Origin: CANJBX01 sp035556735
GTDB lineage: Bacteria; Pseudomonadota; Alphaproteobacteria; Rhizobiales; Xanthobacteraceae
Direction of reading: 5' to 3'
NCBI GenBank assembly: GCA_035556735.1
Contig: DATMFF010000005.1
Coordinates: 186,001-250,000 of the forward strand
Length of the DNA stretch: 64,000 nucleotides
The position numbers and the translations under genes were made by a program. This document shows, piece after piece, positions 8,624 through 17,430 of this stretch. The notes below the pieces were generated by a model that was given only the letters and a program-made list of their open reading frames with translations, searched no databases and was not told where the DNA came from. The stretch's first letter is position 1. The number at the start of each line of letters is the position of its first letter.

Positions 8624-8914
8624 ATGTTCGACGTCCGCGACTTGTTCCAGTGGGAGCGGTTCATCACGCCATCGGTTATCCGGACGTTCTACGGCGTGGC
8701 GACGATCCTGATCCTGCTGGCCACGCTCGGGGGCATCGCGTCGGCCCTGCAGCTCATGCAGATCAGCCCGATCGCAGGCGCCGTGACGATCGTGATCAGC
8801 CTGCTCGCCGCCTTCGCGGCCATCCTCGGCGTCCGCATCGGATGCGAGTTCGTGCTGGTGATGTTCCGCATGAACGAGCATCTCGGCGCGCTGCGCAGCC
8901 GCGCCGAGATGTGA
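8624..8914 (+). CDS. DUF4282 small membrane protein
   Basis: The 96-residue protein has two transmembrane helices (about residues 20-42 and 50-75), a short loop between them, and the FELVMVMFRMNEHL-like segment (here CEFVLVMFRMNEHL) typical of DUF4282. The ATG at 8624 follows an AGGGG sequence. The function is unknown. It converges with ychF, leaving only 4 bp between stop codons. Confidence 0.75.
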   Translation: MFDVRDLFQWERFITPSVIRTFYGVATILILLATLGGIASALQLMQISPIAGAVTIVISLLAAFAAILGVRIGCEFVLVMFRMNEHLGALRSRAEM

Positions 8915-8918
8915 AGGA

Positions 8919-10016
8919 TCAGGTCGCGAAACGGAAATGCATTACGTCGCCGTCGGCGACGATGTAGTCCTTGCCTTCCAGCCGCAACTTGCCGGCCTCG
9001 CGCGCGCCGGCTTCGCCGCCAAGCGCGATGTAATCCTTGTAGGCGATGGTCTCGGCGCGGATGAAGCCGCGCTCGAAGTCGGTGTGGATGACGCCAGCCG
9101 CCTGCGGCGCGCGCGAGCCATGGGTGATGGTCCAGGCGCGCGTCTCCTTCGGCCCGACCGTGAAGAACGTCACGAGGTCGAGCAGGGCGTAGCCTGCGCG
9201 GATCAAACGGTTGAGGCCGGGCTCCTTGAGACCCACCGCCTCAAGATAGTCGGCCTGCTCCTCCGCCGGCAGGACCGCGATCTCCGACTCGATCTTGGCC
9301 GAGATCACGACGCAGCCCGCGCCCTCTTGTTTGGCCCGCTCCTCGACCTTTCTCGAGAAAGCGTTGCCGGTCGCGGCCGAGGGCTCGTCGACGTTGCATA
9401 CATAGAGTACGGGCTTGGAGGATAGCAGCCCGAGCATACGGAAGGTCTTCTCCTCCTCCGGCTTACGCTCGACGAGGCGTGCCGGCCGGCCCTCGCGCAG
9501 CAGCGCAAGGGTGCGGTTGATGAGGTCGACGGTCTCGCGCGCCTCCTTGTCGCCGCCCTTCGCCTTCTTTTCGAGACCGTCGACGCGGCGCTCCAGACTG
9601 TCGAGGTCGGCCAGCATCAGCTCGGTCTCGATCGTCTCGATGTCGGCGGTCGGGTCGATCTTACCTTCGACGTGGGTGACGTCACTGTCCTCGAAACAAC
9701 GCACGACATGCGCGACCGCGTCCACCTCGCGGATGTTGGCGAGAAACTGGTTGCCGAGCCCCTCACCTTTCGAAGCCCCTCGTACCAAGCCGGCGATGTC
9801 GACGAAGGTCAGCCGCGTCGGGATGATCTGCGCCGACTTGCCCACGCGCGCGAGCTCGTCGAGGCGCAGATCGGGCACAGCCACGTCACCGACGTTCGGC
9901 TCGATCGTGCAGAATGGATAGTTGGCCGCCTGCGCCGCCGCGGTGGCGGTGAGCGCATTGAACAGCGTCGACTTGCCGACGTTCGGCAGCCCCACGATGC
10001 CGCACTTGAATCCCAT
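8919..10016 (-). CDS. ychF: Redox-regulated ATPase/GTPase YchF (Obg family)
   Basis: This is a 365-residue P-loop NTPase with the G1 motif GLPNVGKST at residues 8-16, G3 DIAGLVRGAS, a coiled-coil insert, and the C-terminal TGS-like domain ending in DYIVADGDVMHFRF. YchF prefers ATP, binds ribosomes and influences stress responses. It lies 33 bp after pth in the rplY-pth-ychF order common in alphaproteobacteria. Confidence 0.97.
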   Translation of the reverse strand: MGFKCGIVGLPNVGKSTLFNALTATAAAQAANYPFCTIEPNVGDVAVPDLRLDELARVGKSAQIIPTRLTFVDIAGLVRGASKGEGLGNQFLANIREVDAVAHVVRCFEDSDVTHVEGKIDPTADIETIETELMLADLDSLERRVDGLEKKAKGGDKEARETVDLINRTLALLREGRPARLVERKPEEEKTFRMLGLLSSKPVLYVCNVDEPSAATGNAFSRKVEERAKQEGAGCVVISAKIESEIAVLPAEEQADYLEAVGLKEPGLNRLIRAGYALLDLVTFFTVGPKETRAWTITHGSRAPQAAGVIHTDFERGFIRAETIAYKDYIALGGEAGAREAGKLRLEGKDYIVADGDVMHFRFAT

Positions 10017-10049
10017 GGTCCCGTCCTGAATGTCAGCCCTTCACGCCGC

Positions 10050-10661
10050 TCAGGCGCCCGGGCTGTCCTGCTCTTTCGGCCCGTAGAGGCCCTTGGCCTG
10101 CATGGCCAGATGCACCTTGTTCTGGAACGCCGCGTCCTCCCCCTTCACGAGAAGCTCGGCGTTGTCGGCGATGATGTCACACAGCGCAGTCACCCACTCG
10201 CGCTCGCTCTTGGCGAAATCGCTGAGCACGTGCGCATGCACGAGCTCCTTGTCGCCTGGATGGCCGACGCCGATGCGCACCCGCCGATACTCGTTGCCGA
10301 TGTGCGCGCTGACCGAGCGCAGGCCGTTGTGCCCGGCGATGCCGCCGCCGGTCTTCACCCTGACCTTGGCAGGCGGCAGGTCGATCTCGTCATGCAGCAC
10401 GACCACGTCGTCGGCGGTGAGCTTGTAGAACTGCGCGGCTTCGGCGACCGCCCGGCCCGACTCGTTCATGTAGGTGCCCGGCAGCAGCAACAAGGCGCGC
10501 GCGCCCCCGACCGACCCTTCGCAGGCAACGCCCTGAAAGCGCCGCCGCCAAGGTCCGAGACCATGGCGGCGCGCGATCGCTTCCACTGCCATGAAGCCGA
10601 TGTTGTGACGATTGCCGGCGTATCGCGGGCCAGGATTTCCAAGCCCGACGATCAGGCGCAT
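10050..10661 (-). CDS. pth: Peptidyl-tRNA hydrolase
   Basis: The 203-residue enzyme releases tRNA from prematurely dropped peptidyl-tRNA. It has the conserved GLGNPGPRYAGNRHNIGF start with Asn9 and catalytic His19, VLHDEIDLP with the catalytic aspartate, and GGGIAGHNGLRS. It starts 26 bp after rplY and is clearly co-transcribed with it and ychF. Confidence 0.97.
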   Translation of the reverse strand: MRLIVGLGNPGPRYAGNRHNIGFMAVEAIARRHGLGPWRRRFQGVACEGSVGGARALLLLPGTYMNESGRAVAEAAQFYKLTADDVVVLHDEIDLPPAKVRVKTGGGIAGHNGLRSVSAHIGNEYRRVRIGVGHPGDKELVHAHVLSDFAKSEREWVTALCDIIADNAELLVKGEDAAFQNKVHLAMQAKGLYGPKEQDSPGA

Positions 10662-10687
10662 CGGTCAACCCCAGGCGAGGCGCGGGC

Positions 10688-11389
10688 CTACTTCTTCTCC
10701 GCGGCCCCGCCGGCAGCAGCGCCGCCTTCGGCGGGCGCAGCAGCGGCAGCGCCGGCGGCAGGCGCGGCGGCGGCAGCAGCCGCGGCGGCCGCAGCGTCGG
10801 CGGCGGCCTTGATCTCTTCCGCGTAACCGGACGGCGGCACGACCGTGACCAACGTTGCCTCAGCCTGCACGAGCGGGCGAACGCCCGGCGGCAGCGCCAC
10901 ATCGCGCAGGTGCCGCGAATGGTTGATCTCGAGGCCGGTCACGTCGACCTCGATCGCGGCCGGAATCTTGTCGGCGTCGCAGATCACCTCGAGGGTGTGG
11001 GTCACGATGTTGACCGCGCCACCACGCTTCACGCCCGGCGACTGGTCCGAGTTGATCACGTGGATGGGGATGCGCACGCGGATGCGCGCATTCTCGCCCA
11101 GTCGCATGAAGTCGACGTGGATCGGCGTGTCGCGCACCGGATCGAGCTGGAAGTCGCGCGGGATCACGCGATGCTTGGTGCCATCGACATCGAGATCGTA
11201 CAGCGTCGTCAGGAAGTGACCGGCGAAGATGCGCTGCTTCAGCTCGCTGCTGTCGAGCGCAATCGGCTGCGGGGGCTTGTTGTCTCCATAGATCACGCCG
11301 GGCACACGGCCCTCGCGACGCGCAGCCCTTGCGGCCCCCTTGCCGGCCTTGGCACGCGCCGTCGCTTTCAATTCCCTGACGGTCGTCAT
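10688..11389 (-). CDS. rplY: Ribosomal protein L25 (Ctc-type) with Ala-rich tail
   Basis: This is a 233-residue long-form L25 (general stress protein Ctc family) that binds 5S rRNA. The N-terminal L25 domain (RVPGVIYGDNKPPQPIALD) is followed by the TL5/Ctc C-terminal domain (VDVTGLEINHSRHLRDVALPPGV). After about residue 190 comes a low-complexity Ala/Gly/Pro tail of about 40 residues, longer than the core requires. It is the first gene of rplY-pth-ychF. Confidence 0.95.
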   Translation of the reverse strand: MTTVRELKATARAKAGKGAARAARREGRVPGVIYGDNKPPQPIALDSSELKQRIFAGHFLTTLYDLDVDGTKHRVIPRDFQLDPVRDTPIHVDFMRLGENARIRVRIPIHVINSDQSPGVKRGGAVNIVTHTLEVICDADKIPAAIEVDVTGLEINHSRHLRDVALPPGVRPLVQAEATLVTVVPPSGYAEEIKAAADAAAAAAAAAAAPAAGAAAAAPAEGGAAAGGAAEKK

Positions 11390-11564
11390 CGGTTAAGTCC
11401 TTGAAGTTGCTGGTTAAATGCAAACGGCCGGTCGCCCGGCCCGCGCGCGGCCAACCTCCAGGGGTGTCAATCGAGCCGCGCAGGCGGGCTTATAGACAGG
11501 GCGGCGGCCAATGGCAAGGAACGCCTCCGCCGCTGCGGAGCGGACCCGGCGCGATATTCGCCCC

Positions 11565-11852
11565 TTAAGTCTCGGCGATTCCAGCCGTTTTGTCGGAGGG
11601 CGCAGTTTCCAGCCGGGCCTCCAATGCGGCCATCCTGGCCTTGAGCGCCTCGTTCTCCTCACGCGCGAGCCGCGCCATCTCCTTGGCGGCCTCGAACTCG
11701 TCCCGCCGCACGACGTCGAGGTCGCGCAGGATACGTTCGGCCTGCTGGCGGAACATCGTCTCAAACTCACGCCGCACGCCCTGTGCGACGCCGGTGGCGT
11801 CGTTCATCAGGCGCGCGATCTCGTCAAAGAAACGGTTGGTCGTCTGCACCAT
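11565..11852 (-). CDS. ubiK: UbiK-like ubiquinone biosynthesis accessory factor (BMFP domain)
   Basis: This 95-residue protein begins MVQTTNRFFDEIARLMNDATGVAQGVRREFE and continues into a long coiled coil with EEFEAAKEMARLAREENEALKARMAALEARL-type heptads. This is the BMFP/YqiC family that includes UbiK, which stimulates aerobic ubiquinone synthesis and can bind membranes. It is divergent from lgt, with about 110 bp between starts. Confidence 0.82.
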   Translation of the reverse strand: MVQTTNRFFDEIARLMNDATGVAQGVRREFETMFRQQAERILRDLDVVRRDEFEAAKEMARLAREENEALKARMAALEARLETAPSDKTAGIAET

Positions 11853-11961
11853 GACTTGTCTCCGGGGCGTGGCCTCGCGTAAGCAGCGCTACAACAATGG
11901 CGATCTGCTCGCGCTGCCGCAAGGTGCGCAACCGACCAACCCGCCTGGCCGCGGAGGTGCG

Positions 11962-12783
11962 ATGCCGCTCTTTGTGCTCCCGTTCCCGACCATCGACCCG
12001 ATCCTGATCTCGTTCGGACCGTTCTCGATCCGCTGGTACGCCCTCTCCTACATCGCCGGCATTCTGATCGGCTGGGTCTATGCACGCGCCATTATCCGCA
12101 GCGAGCGCAACTGGGGCGGCGGAGCGCCGCTGACCGTCACCGACTTCGACGACTTCATCGTGTGGGTGACATTCGGCATCATCCTGGGCGGACGCACGGG
12201 CTACGTGCTGTTCTACAACCTCCCGCACTTCCTGGCGCACCCGGCCGAAATCCTCGAAGTGTGGAAAGGCGGCATGTCGTTCCACGGCGGCTTCCTCGGC
12301 TGCGTACTGGCGGTGGCGCTGTTCTCATGGAAGCGCAACGTGCCCTTCCTCACGCTCGGCGACCTCACCTGCGCGGTCGCGCCGATCGGATTGTTTCTCG
12401 GGCGCCTCGCCAACTTCATCAACGGCGAGCTATGGGGGCGCCCGACCGACGTGCCGTGGGCGATGGTGTTCCCGGGCGCGGGACCTGCGCCGCGCCACCC
12501 GAGCCAACTCTATGAAGCAACGACCGAAGGATTGTTACTGCTGATCGTGCTGGCGATCGCCATCCGCATGGGCGCACTCCGACGGCCGGGGCTCGTCATC
12601 GGACTGTTCGCGATCTTCTATGCGCTCGCCCGCTCGTTCTGCGAGTTCTTCCGCGAGCCCGACCCGCAACTCGGCTTCCTGTGGGGTGGCCTGACCATGG
12701 GCATGCTGCTGTCGATCCCGCTGCTGCTCGCAGGCGTCGGCTTCGTCGTGTTCGCGCTGCGCCGGCGCTCGCGCACGGCGTGA
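11962..12783 (+). CDS. lgt: Prolipoprotein diacylglyceryl transferase
   Basis: This is a 273-residue inner-membrane enzyme with seven predicted helices that attaches diacylglycerol to lipobox cysteines. It has MSFHGG at 105-110 and the Lgt signature GRLANFINGE at 147-156. GGAGG lies 4 bases before the ATG at 11962. Its stop overlaps the start of the next gene (TGATG), so it forms an operon with the methyltransferase. Confidence 0.97.
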   Translation: MPLFVLPFPTIDPILISFGPFSIRWYALSYIAGILIGWVYARAIIRSERNWGGGAPLTVTDFDDFIVWVTFGIILGGRTGYVLFYNLPHFLAHPAEILEVWKGGMSFHGGFLGCVLAVALFSWKRNVPFLTLGDLTCAVAPIGLFLGRLANFINGELWGRPTDVPWAMVFPGAGPAPRHPSQLYEATTEGLLLLIVLAIAIRMGALRRPGLVIGLFAIFYALARSFCEFFREPDPQLGFLWGGLTMGMLLSIPLLLAGVGFVVFALRRRSRTA

Positions 12784-13865
12784 TGGCCACGCCGCTCGAG
12801 GACGAGATCCGCCGCCGGATCGAGACCGCCGGCGCGCTGACCGTCGCCGACTACATGCAGCTCTGCCTCGGCCACCCCGCACACGGTTACTACGTCACGC
12901 GCGATCCGCTGGGACAAAGCGGCGACTTCATCACCGCGCCGGAGATCAGCCAGATGTTCGGCGAGCTGATCGGGCTGTGGACGGCCACGGTCTGGCGGAT
13001 GATGGGCGAACCCTCGGCGGTCAACCTCGTCGAGCTGGGCCCTGGCCGCGGCACAATGATGGCAGACGCGCTGCGAGCGGCGAAGGTGCTGCCCGCCTTC
13101 ACTCAGGCGATCGCCGTGCATCTCGTCGAGACGAGCCCAGCCTTGCGCGCGCGCCAGCGCGAGGCGCTCGAGGGGAGCAGCACGCCCATCACATGGCACG
13201 ATGCGCTGGCGAGCGTCCCGCAGGCGCCGGCGATCTATCTTGCCAACGAGTTCTTCGACGCACTGCCCGTCCACCAGGCCGTGCGCGGGCGCGAGGGCTG
13301 GCGCGAGCGCGTCGTCACGCTCGGCGAGGAAGGCCGGTTGCGTTTTGGGCTGGGCGCAGACCTGCCGGCCTCGGCCGTACCGGCGGCGTTGCACGCCGCA
13401 CCGCAAGGCGCCATCTTCGAATGGCGCGACCAGGACACGACCCGCGCGCTGGCGGCGCGGGTCTCGCACTGTGGCGCAGCCCTGATCATCGACTACGGCC
13501 ACGTGTGTAGCGCAACCGGCGACACGTTCCAGGCCATGCGCGCCCACGGCTTCCACGACCCGCTGGTTGCGCCAGGCACAGCCGATCTCACCGCCCACGT
13601 CGACTTCGAGGCCTTGGGCGCAGCCGCAGCCGAGGCAGGCGCGCAGATGCACGGGCCCGTCGAGCAACGCCTGTTCCTGCAGCGCCTCGGCATCGTACAG
13701 CGCGCGGCGCTGCTGCGCGGCAAGGCCAGCCCGGCACAGGCACGAGACATCGAGACGGCGCTTGACCGGCTGACCGACAGCGCGCCCTCCGGCATGGGCC
13801 GCCTGTTCAAGGTCGTCGCCCTCTCCGCGCCACCGCTCGGCCCGCTCCCGGGATTTGACCTTTAG
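12783..13865 (+). CDS. MidA/NDUFAF7-like SAM-dependent methyltransferase
   Basis: The 360-residue protein belongs to the class I methyltransferase family related to mitochondrial NDUFAF7/MidA (DUF185). It shows DYMQLCLGHPAHGYYVTRDPLGQSGDFITAPEISQMFGELIGLW near the start and the SAM motif VELGPGRGTMM near residues 81-91. NDUFAF7 methylates an arginine of complex I NDUFS2; the bacterial target here is not known. It overlaps lgt by one base. Confidence 0.9.
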   Translation: MATPLEDEIRRRIETAGALTVADYMQLCLGHPAHGYYVTRDPLGQSGDFITAPEISQMFGELIGLWTATVWRMMGEPSAVNLVELGPGRGTMMADALRAAKVLPAFTQAIAVHLVETSPALRARQREALEGSSTPITWHDALASVPQAPAIYLANEFFDALPVHQAVRGREGWRERVVTLGEEGRLRFGLGADLPASAVPAALHAAPQGAIFEWRDQDTTRALAARVSHCGAALIIDYGHVCSATGDTFQAMRAHGFHDPLVAPGTADLTAHVDFEALGAAAAEAGAQMHGPVEQRLFLQRLGIVQRAALLRGKASPAQARDIETALDRLTDSAPSGMGRLFKVVALSAPPLGPLPGFDL

Positions 13866-13938
13866 GCGTCCGCACGCCAACTATTGCGGCTGTGACGCGT
13901 GCGTCGGGCAAGACCCCGTCGGCGCGAAGGACGGGGTG

Positions 13939-14703
13939 ATGCTCCTGCAATCGCGACTGCTGTCGGCCTTCGGCGAGATCCGCCACGGTTTCTTCACGCG
14001 AGAAGGCGGCGTTTCCACAGGCCTCTATGCCAGCCTCAACGGTGGCGTCGGCTCCAACGACGAACGCGAGCATGTGGTCGAGAATCGTTCCCGCATGGCA
14101 GCCGCGCTCGGTTGTGCCCCGCGCAATCTTCTGACCGCCTACCAGATTCATTCACCAGACGTGGTGGTCGCCGCCACGCCTTGGCCGGCCGACGAACGCC
14201 CGCGCGCCGATGCCATTGTCACGCGTGTGCCCTCGCTGGCGATCGGCGTGTCGACGGCCGACTGCGGCCCCCTGCTGTTCGCCGACGTCGACGCACGCGT
14301 GATCGGCGCGGCGCATTCCGGCTGGCGCGGCGCTCTCACCGGCGTGCTCGAAGCCACCGTCGACGTGATGGAGCAATTCGGCGCGCAGCGCAGGCGGATC
14401 ATCGCCGCGCTCGGGCCAATGATCCGCCAGGAGAACTATGAGGTCGGCGAGGACCTCATCCAGCGCTTCGCGGATGCCGATCCGCCGAGCAAGCGCTTCT
14501 TCGCGCCCGCCGCGCGATCCGGACACGCCATGTTCGATCTCGCCGGTTACATCGTGGCGCGGCTCGCGCGGGCTCGCGTCGAATGCGAGGACCTCGGCGT
14601 GTGCACCTATGCGGACGAGAAGCGCTTCTACAGCTTTCGCCGCGCGACGCACCGCGGCGAGCCCGACTACGGGCGGCACATCAACGCGATCATGCTCGTG
14701 TGA
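13939..14703 (+). CDS. pgeF: Peptidoglycan editing factor PgeF (laccase-domain/YfiH)
   Basis: This 254-residue protein has the multicopper polyphenol oxidase fold. Metal-binding or catalytic segments are HGFFTREGGVSTGLY, TAYQIHS, VSTADCGPLLFAD and GAAHSGWRGAL. PgeF removes L-Ser-containing muropeptide precursors during peptidoglycan synthesis, and related proteins have purine nucleoside phosphorylase activity. I chose the ATG at 13939 after GAAGGACGGGG. It follows the methyltransferase by 73 bp. Confidence 0.9.
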   Translation: MLLQSRLLSAFGEIRHGFFTREGGVSTGLYASLNGGVGSNDEREHVVENRSRMAAALGCAPRNLLTAYQIHSPDVVVAATPWPADERPRADAIVTRVPSLAIGVSTADCGPLLFADVDARVIGAAHSGWRGALTGVLEATVDVMEQFGAQRRRIIAALGPMIRQENYEVGEDLIQRFADADPPSKRFFAPAARSGHAMFDLAGYIVARLARARVECEDLGVCTYADEKRFYSFRRATHRGEPDYGRHINAIMLV

Positions 14704-14842
14704 ACCGTCCGCGCGGTTAACGCTTCGTTAATTGTCCTGGACGGCACCGGGGATTGCCGCTACGGACTCCGCGCTGGCGTCCGCCAGCATCGAGGCCGCC
14801 CCGGGGATTTTCGATGTTGCGTGCCCTTGCACGGTGCTTTCC

Positions 14843-15475
14843 ATGACCGTGTCCGCGCCGCGCTTGATCTGTCGGATCGCCGGCATGGCCGCCATGATGC
14901 TGGTGTCTGGCCTGTCCGCAGGTTGCACCACAACCGGCGCGCCGACGAGCCTCGTGAACCATGGCCCCCCAGGCACTGTGGCGTTCGAGTCGATCGACGG
15001 GCTGCCCGAGGGACAGTTCCACAAGCTGGTTCAAAGGCTCTTGCAGGAGGCGGAGGCGCGGCAGCTCGCGGTGGTCTCGCGCACGCAACCCGCGCAATAC
15101 CGCGTGCGCGGCTACGCGGCGGCCCACGTGCGCGGCAAAAGCACAACCATCTCGTGGGTTTGGGACATTTACGACGCTGACCGCCAGCGGACCCTGCGGA
15201 TTGCCGGCGAAGAAGTCGGCGGCGGCGGACGAGGCGGCTGGGCGGCGGCCGACGACAGCATGATGGACCGCATCGCAAGGTCCGGCATGGCCCAGCTTGC
15301 GGGCTTCCTTGGCGCGCCGGCGAATGCACCACCGGCGCCGGCCACGCCTTCCGATCCGGCGCCTGCCCCCGCGCTCGTGGCGCAGGGGGCCCCAACGCCT
15401 GTCGAAACGGGCTCGCCGGCCTTCGCCGAGACCGGTTTTACCGCGCATGCGGCGCTCGGCAACGTACAGCCCTGA
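14843..15475 (+). CDS. Predicted outer/inner membrane lipoprotein
   Basis: This 210-residue protein begins with a signal peptide (residues 1-25) ending in a lipobox LSAGC, so it is probably lipidated by Lgt. The mature part includes QYRVRGYAAAHVRGKSTTISWVWDIYDADRQRTLRIAGEE, reminiscent of a small beta domain, and a Pro/Ala-rich tail of about 50 residues. I do not recognise a named family. It lies between pgeF and prs. Confidence 0.7.
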   Translation: MTVSAPRLICRIAGMAAMMLVSGLSAGCTTTGAPTSLVNHGPPGTVAFESIDGLPEGQFHKLVQRLLQEAEARQLAVVSRTQPAQYRVRGYAAAHVRGKSTTISWVWDIYDADRQRTLRIAGEEVGGGGRGGWAAADDSMMDRIARSGMAQLAGFLGAPANAPPAPATPSDPAPAPALVAQGAPTPVETGSPAFAETGFTAHAALGNVQP

Positions 15476-15619
15476 CCGGGCGACCCGCTGGCCGGGCGTT
15501 TGGGCGGCCGCCGCGCGCGTGCGGGCGCTACCATTCGCTCGGGGCATGCCAGAAAACCAGTTGCCACGCCTGACGACGGCGCTCTAAGTACCTGCCGCGA
15601 ACGGCTGAGGGAGACTGCA

Positions 15620-16573
15620 ATGGCTGGCAATAATGGAGCAATCAAGCTCGTTGCCGGCAATTCGAATCCGCGGCTGGCGGAGGCGGTCGCCGCGCATCTC
15701 AAGCTGCCCCTGGCCAAGGCCCAGGTCCGGCGCTTCGCGGACATGGAGATTTTCGTCGAGATCCTGGAGAACGTGCGCGGTACCGACGTGTTCGTGCTGC
15801 AGTCCACGTCCTATCCGGCCAATGACCACCTGATGGAGCTGCTCATCATCATCGACGCGCTCCGAAGGTCGTCGGCGCGGCGCATCACGGCCGTGATTCC
15901 CTATTTCGGCTACGCCCGCCAGGACCGCAAACCTGGCCCTCGCACACCGATCTCGGCCAAGCTCGTGGCCAACCTGATCACCCGCGCCGGCGCGGATCGA
16001 GTGCTCACCGTCGACCTGCACGCCGGACAGATCCAAGGTTTCTTCGATATCCCGACCGACAACCTGTTCGCCTCGCCCGTCATGGTGCGGGACATCCGCG
16101 AGCAGTTCGACGTCGGCAAGGTGATGGTGGTCTCGCCTGACGTGGGCGGCGTGGTGCGCGCCCGCGGGCTCGCCAAGCGCATCAATGCCCCGCTCGCCAT
16201 CATCGACAAGCGGCGCGAGCGCGCCGGCGAGTCCGAGGTGATGCACGTCATCGGCGACGTGAAGGGCTACGAGTGCATCCTGGTCGACGACATCGTCGAT
16301 TCCGGCGGCACCCTGATCAATGCCGCCGACGCGCTGATCGCCAATGGGGCCACGGGCGTCTCCGCCTACATCACGCATGGCGTGCTGTCGGGCGGCGCGG
16401 TCGCGCGCATTACCGCTTCCCGGCTCAAGGAACTGGTGATCACCGACTCGATCCAGCCGACGGAAGCCGTGCGGGTGGCCGGGAACATCCGCGTGCTGTC
16501 GATGGCCACGCTGCTCGGCGAGGCGATCGCGCGCACCGCCGAGGAACGCTCGGTATCAAGCCTCTTTGACTGA
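15620..16573 (+). CDS. prs: Ribose-phosphate pyrophosphokinase
   Basis: The 317-residue enzyme transfers pyrophosphate from ATP to ribose 5-phosphate to make PRPP for nucleotide, histidine and tryptophan synthesis. It has the class I signature VDLHAGQIQGFFDIPTDNL (131-149), the flexible-loop RQDRK (100-104) and the PRPP loop CILVDDIVDSGGT (219-231). GAGGGA precedes the ATG at 15620. Confidence 0.98.
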   Translation: MAGNNGAIKLVAGNSNPRLAEAVAAHLKLPLAKAQVRRFADMEIFVEILENVRGTDVFVLQSTSYPANDHLMELLIIIDALRRSSARRITAVIPYFGYARQDRKPGPRTPISAKLVANLITRAGADRVLTVDLHAGQIQGFFDIPTDNLFASPVMVRDIREQFDVGKVMVVSPDVGGVVRARGLAKRINAPLAIIDKRRERAGESEVMHVIGDVKGYECILVDDIVDSGGTLINAADALIANGATGVSAYITHGVLSGGAVARITASRLKELVITDSIQPTEAVRVAGNIRVLSMATLLGEAIARTAEERSVSSLFD

Positions 16574-16734
16574 CCTGCACTCTGCTCCGTGCCGGCGCGT
16601 GATGCGCCCAGGCAACACGTTGGCCCGCTGAGTCAACTTGTCGCACGAGGGCTCCCACTAGCTTGTGGACGGGGGCGCACCGCACGTTGCGCCATCACCG
16701 CAAATCACGGCTAGCACAAAGGACCATCCGCTCT

Positions 16735-16764
16735 TTGGCTGTGAGGAATCGGCCGGGTTATAGT
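16735..16764 (+). promoter_or_regulatory. Candidate promoter for ybjN-proC
   Basis: TTGGCT (16735-16740) and TATAGT (16759-16764) lie 18 bases apart in the 347-bp gap between prs and ybjN, about 150 bp ahead of the ybjN start. This matches a housekeeping -35/-10 pattern. Nothing else was identified in the gap. Confidence 0.45.
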
Positions 16765-16920
16765 CGGCGTCGCAAGTGATTCGGTGAACGGGAGTCAATC
16801 GCCGTCGCGGACCTGTCCCGCGGCAAATTGGCTCGTTTTGCCAGGATGGCAGTGCCGTTGCGTTGGCGTCGCGGACGTTCGGACAAAATCGCCGCATGGC
16901 GGCCAGCGCAGGTGCACGCA

Positions 16921-17421
16921 ATGTCACTCATCGAGATCAGCCAGAACTCTTCCGCGAATCCGCTGGATGTCATCGAGCAGATGGCGACGCTGCGGTCATG
17001 GGCATTCGAGCGCGACACCGACGACGAGGTGACGCTGTTCGTGTCGGGCCGGCTCACCGAATATCATCTCTCCTTCACCTGGATGAACGATCTCGAGGCG
17101 CTGCATCTCGCCTGCGCTTTCGATCTCAAGGCGCCGGCCCGCTGCCGCAGCGAATTGCTGGAACTCGTGAGCAAGGTCAACGAGCAGCTCTGGATCGGTC
17201 ACTTCGATTTCTGGGACAAGGACGGGCTGATCATGTTCCGCCAGGCCTTGATGCTCGCCGGCGTCCGCATGGCCTCCGACACGCAGTGCGAAGCGCTGCT
17301 GGGCACCGCGGTGGCGGCCTGCGAGCGCTATTATCCGGCGTTCCAGTTCGTGACCTGGGCCGGCAAGACCGCGCGTGAAGCGCTCGACGCGGCCTTGTTC
17401 GAGACCTCCGGCGAGGCTTAA
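16921..17421 (+). CDS. YbjN domain-containing protein
   Basis: The 166-residue protein has the YbjN-like alternating pattern (NPLDVIEQMATLRSWAFERDTDDEVTLFVSG, then FTWMNDLEALHLACAFDLKAP and ELVSKVNEQLWIGHFDFW). These domains resemble type III secretion chaperones, but their role in alphaproteobacteria is undefined. The ATG at 16921 gives the usual start. It is 9 bp upstream of proC and so is probably co-transcribed with it. Confidence 0.82.
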   Translation: MSLIEISQNSSANPLDVIEQMATLRSWAFERDTDDEVTLFVSGRLTEYHLSFTWMNDLEALHLACAFDLKAPARCRSELLELVSKVNEQLWIGHFDFWDKDGLIMFRQALMLAGVRMASDTQCEALLGTAVAACERYYPAFQFVTWAGKTAREALDAALFETSGEA

Positions 17422-17430
17422 ATCGCCGCC

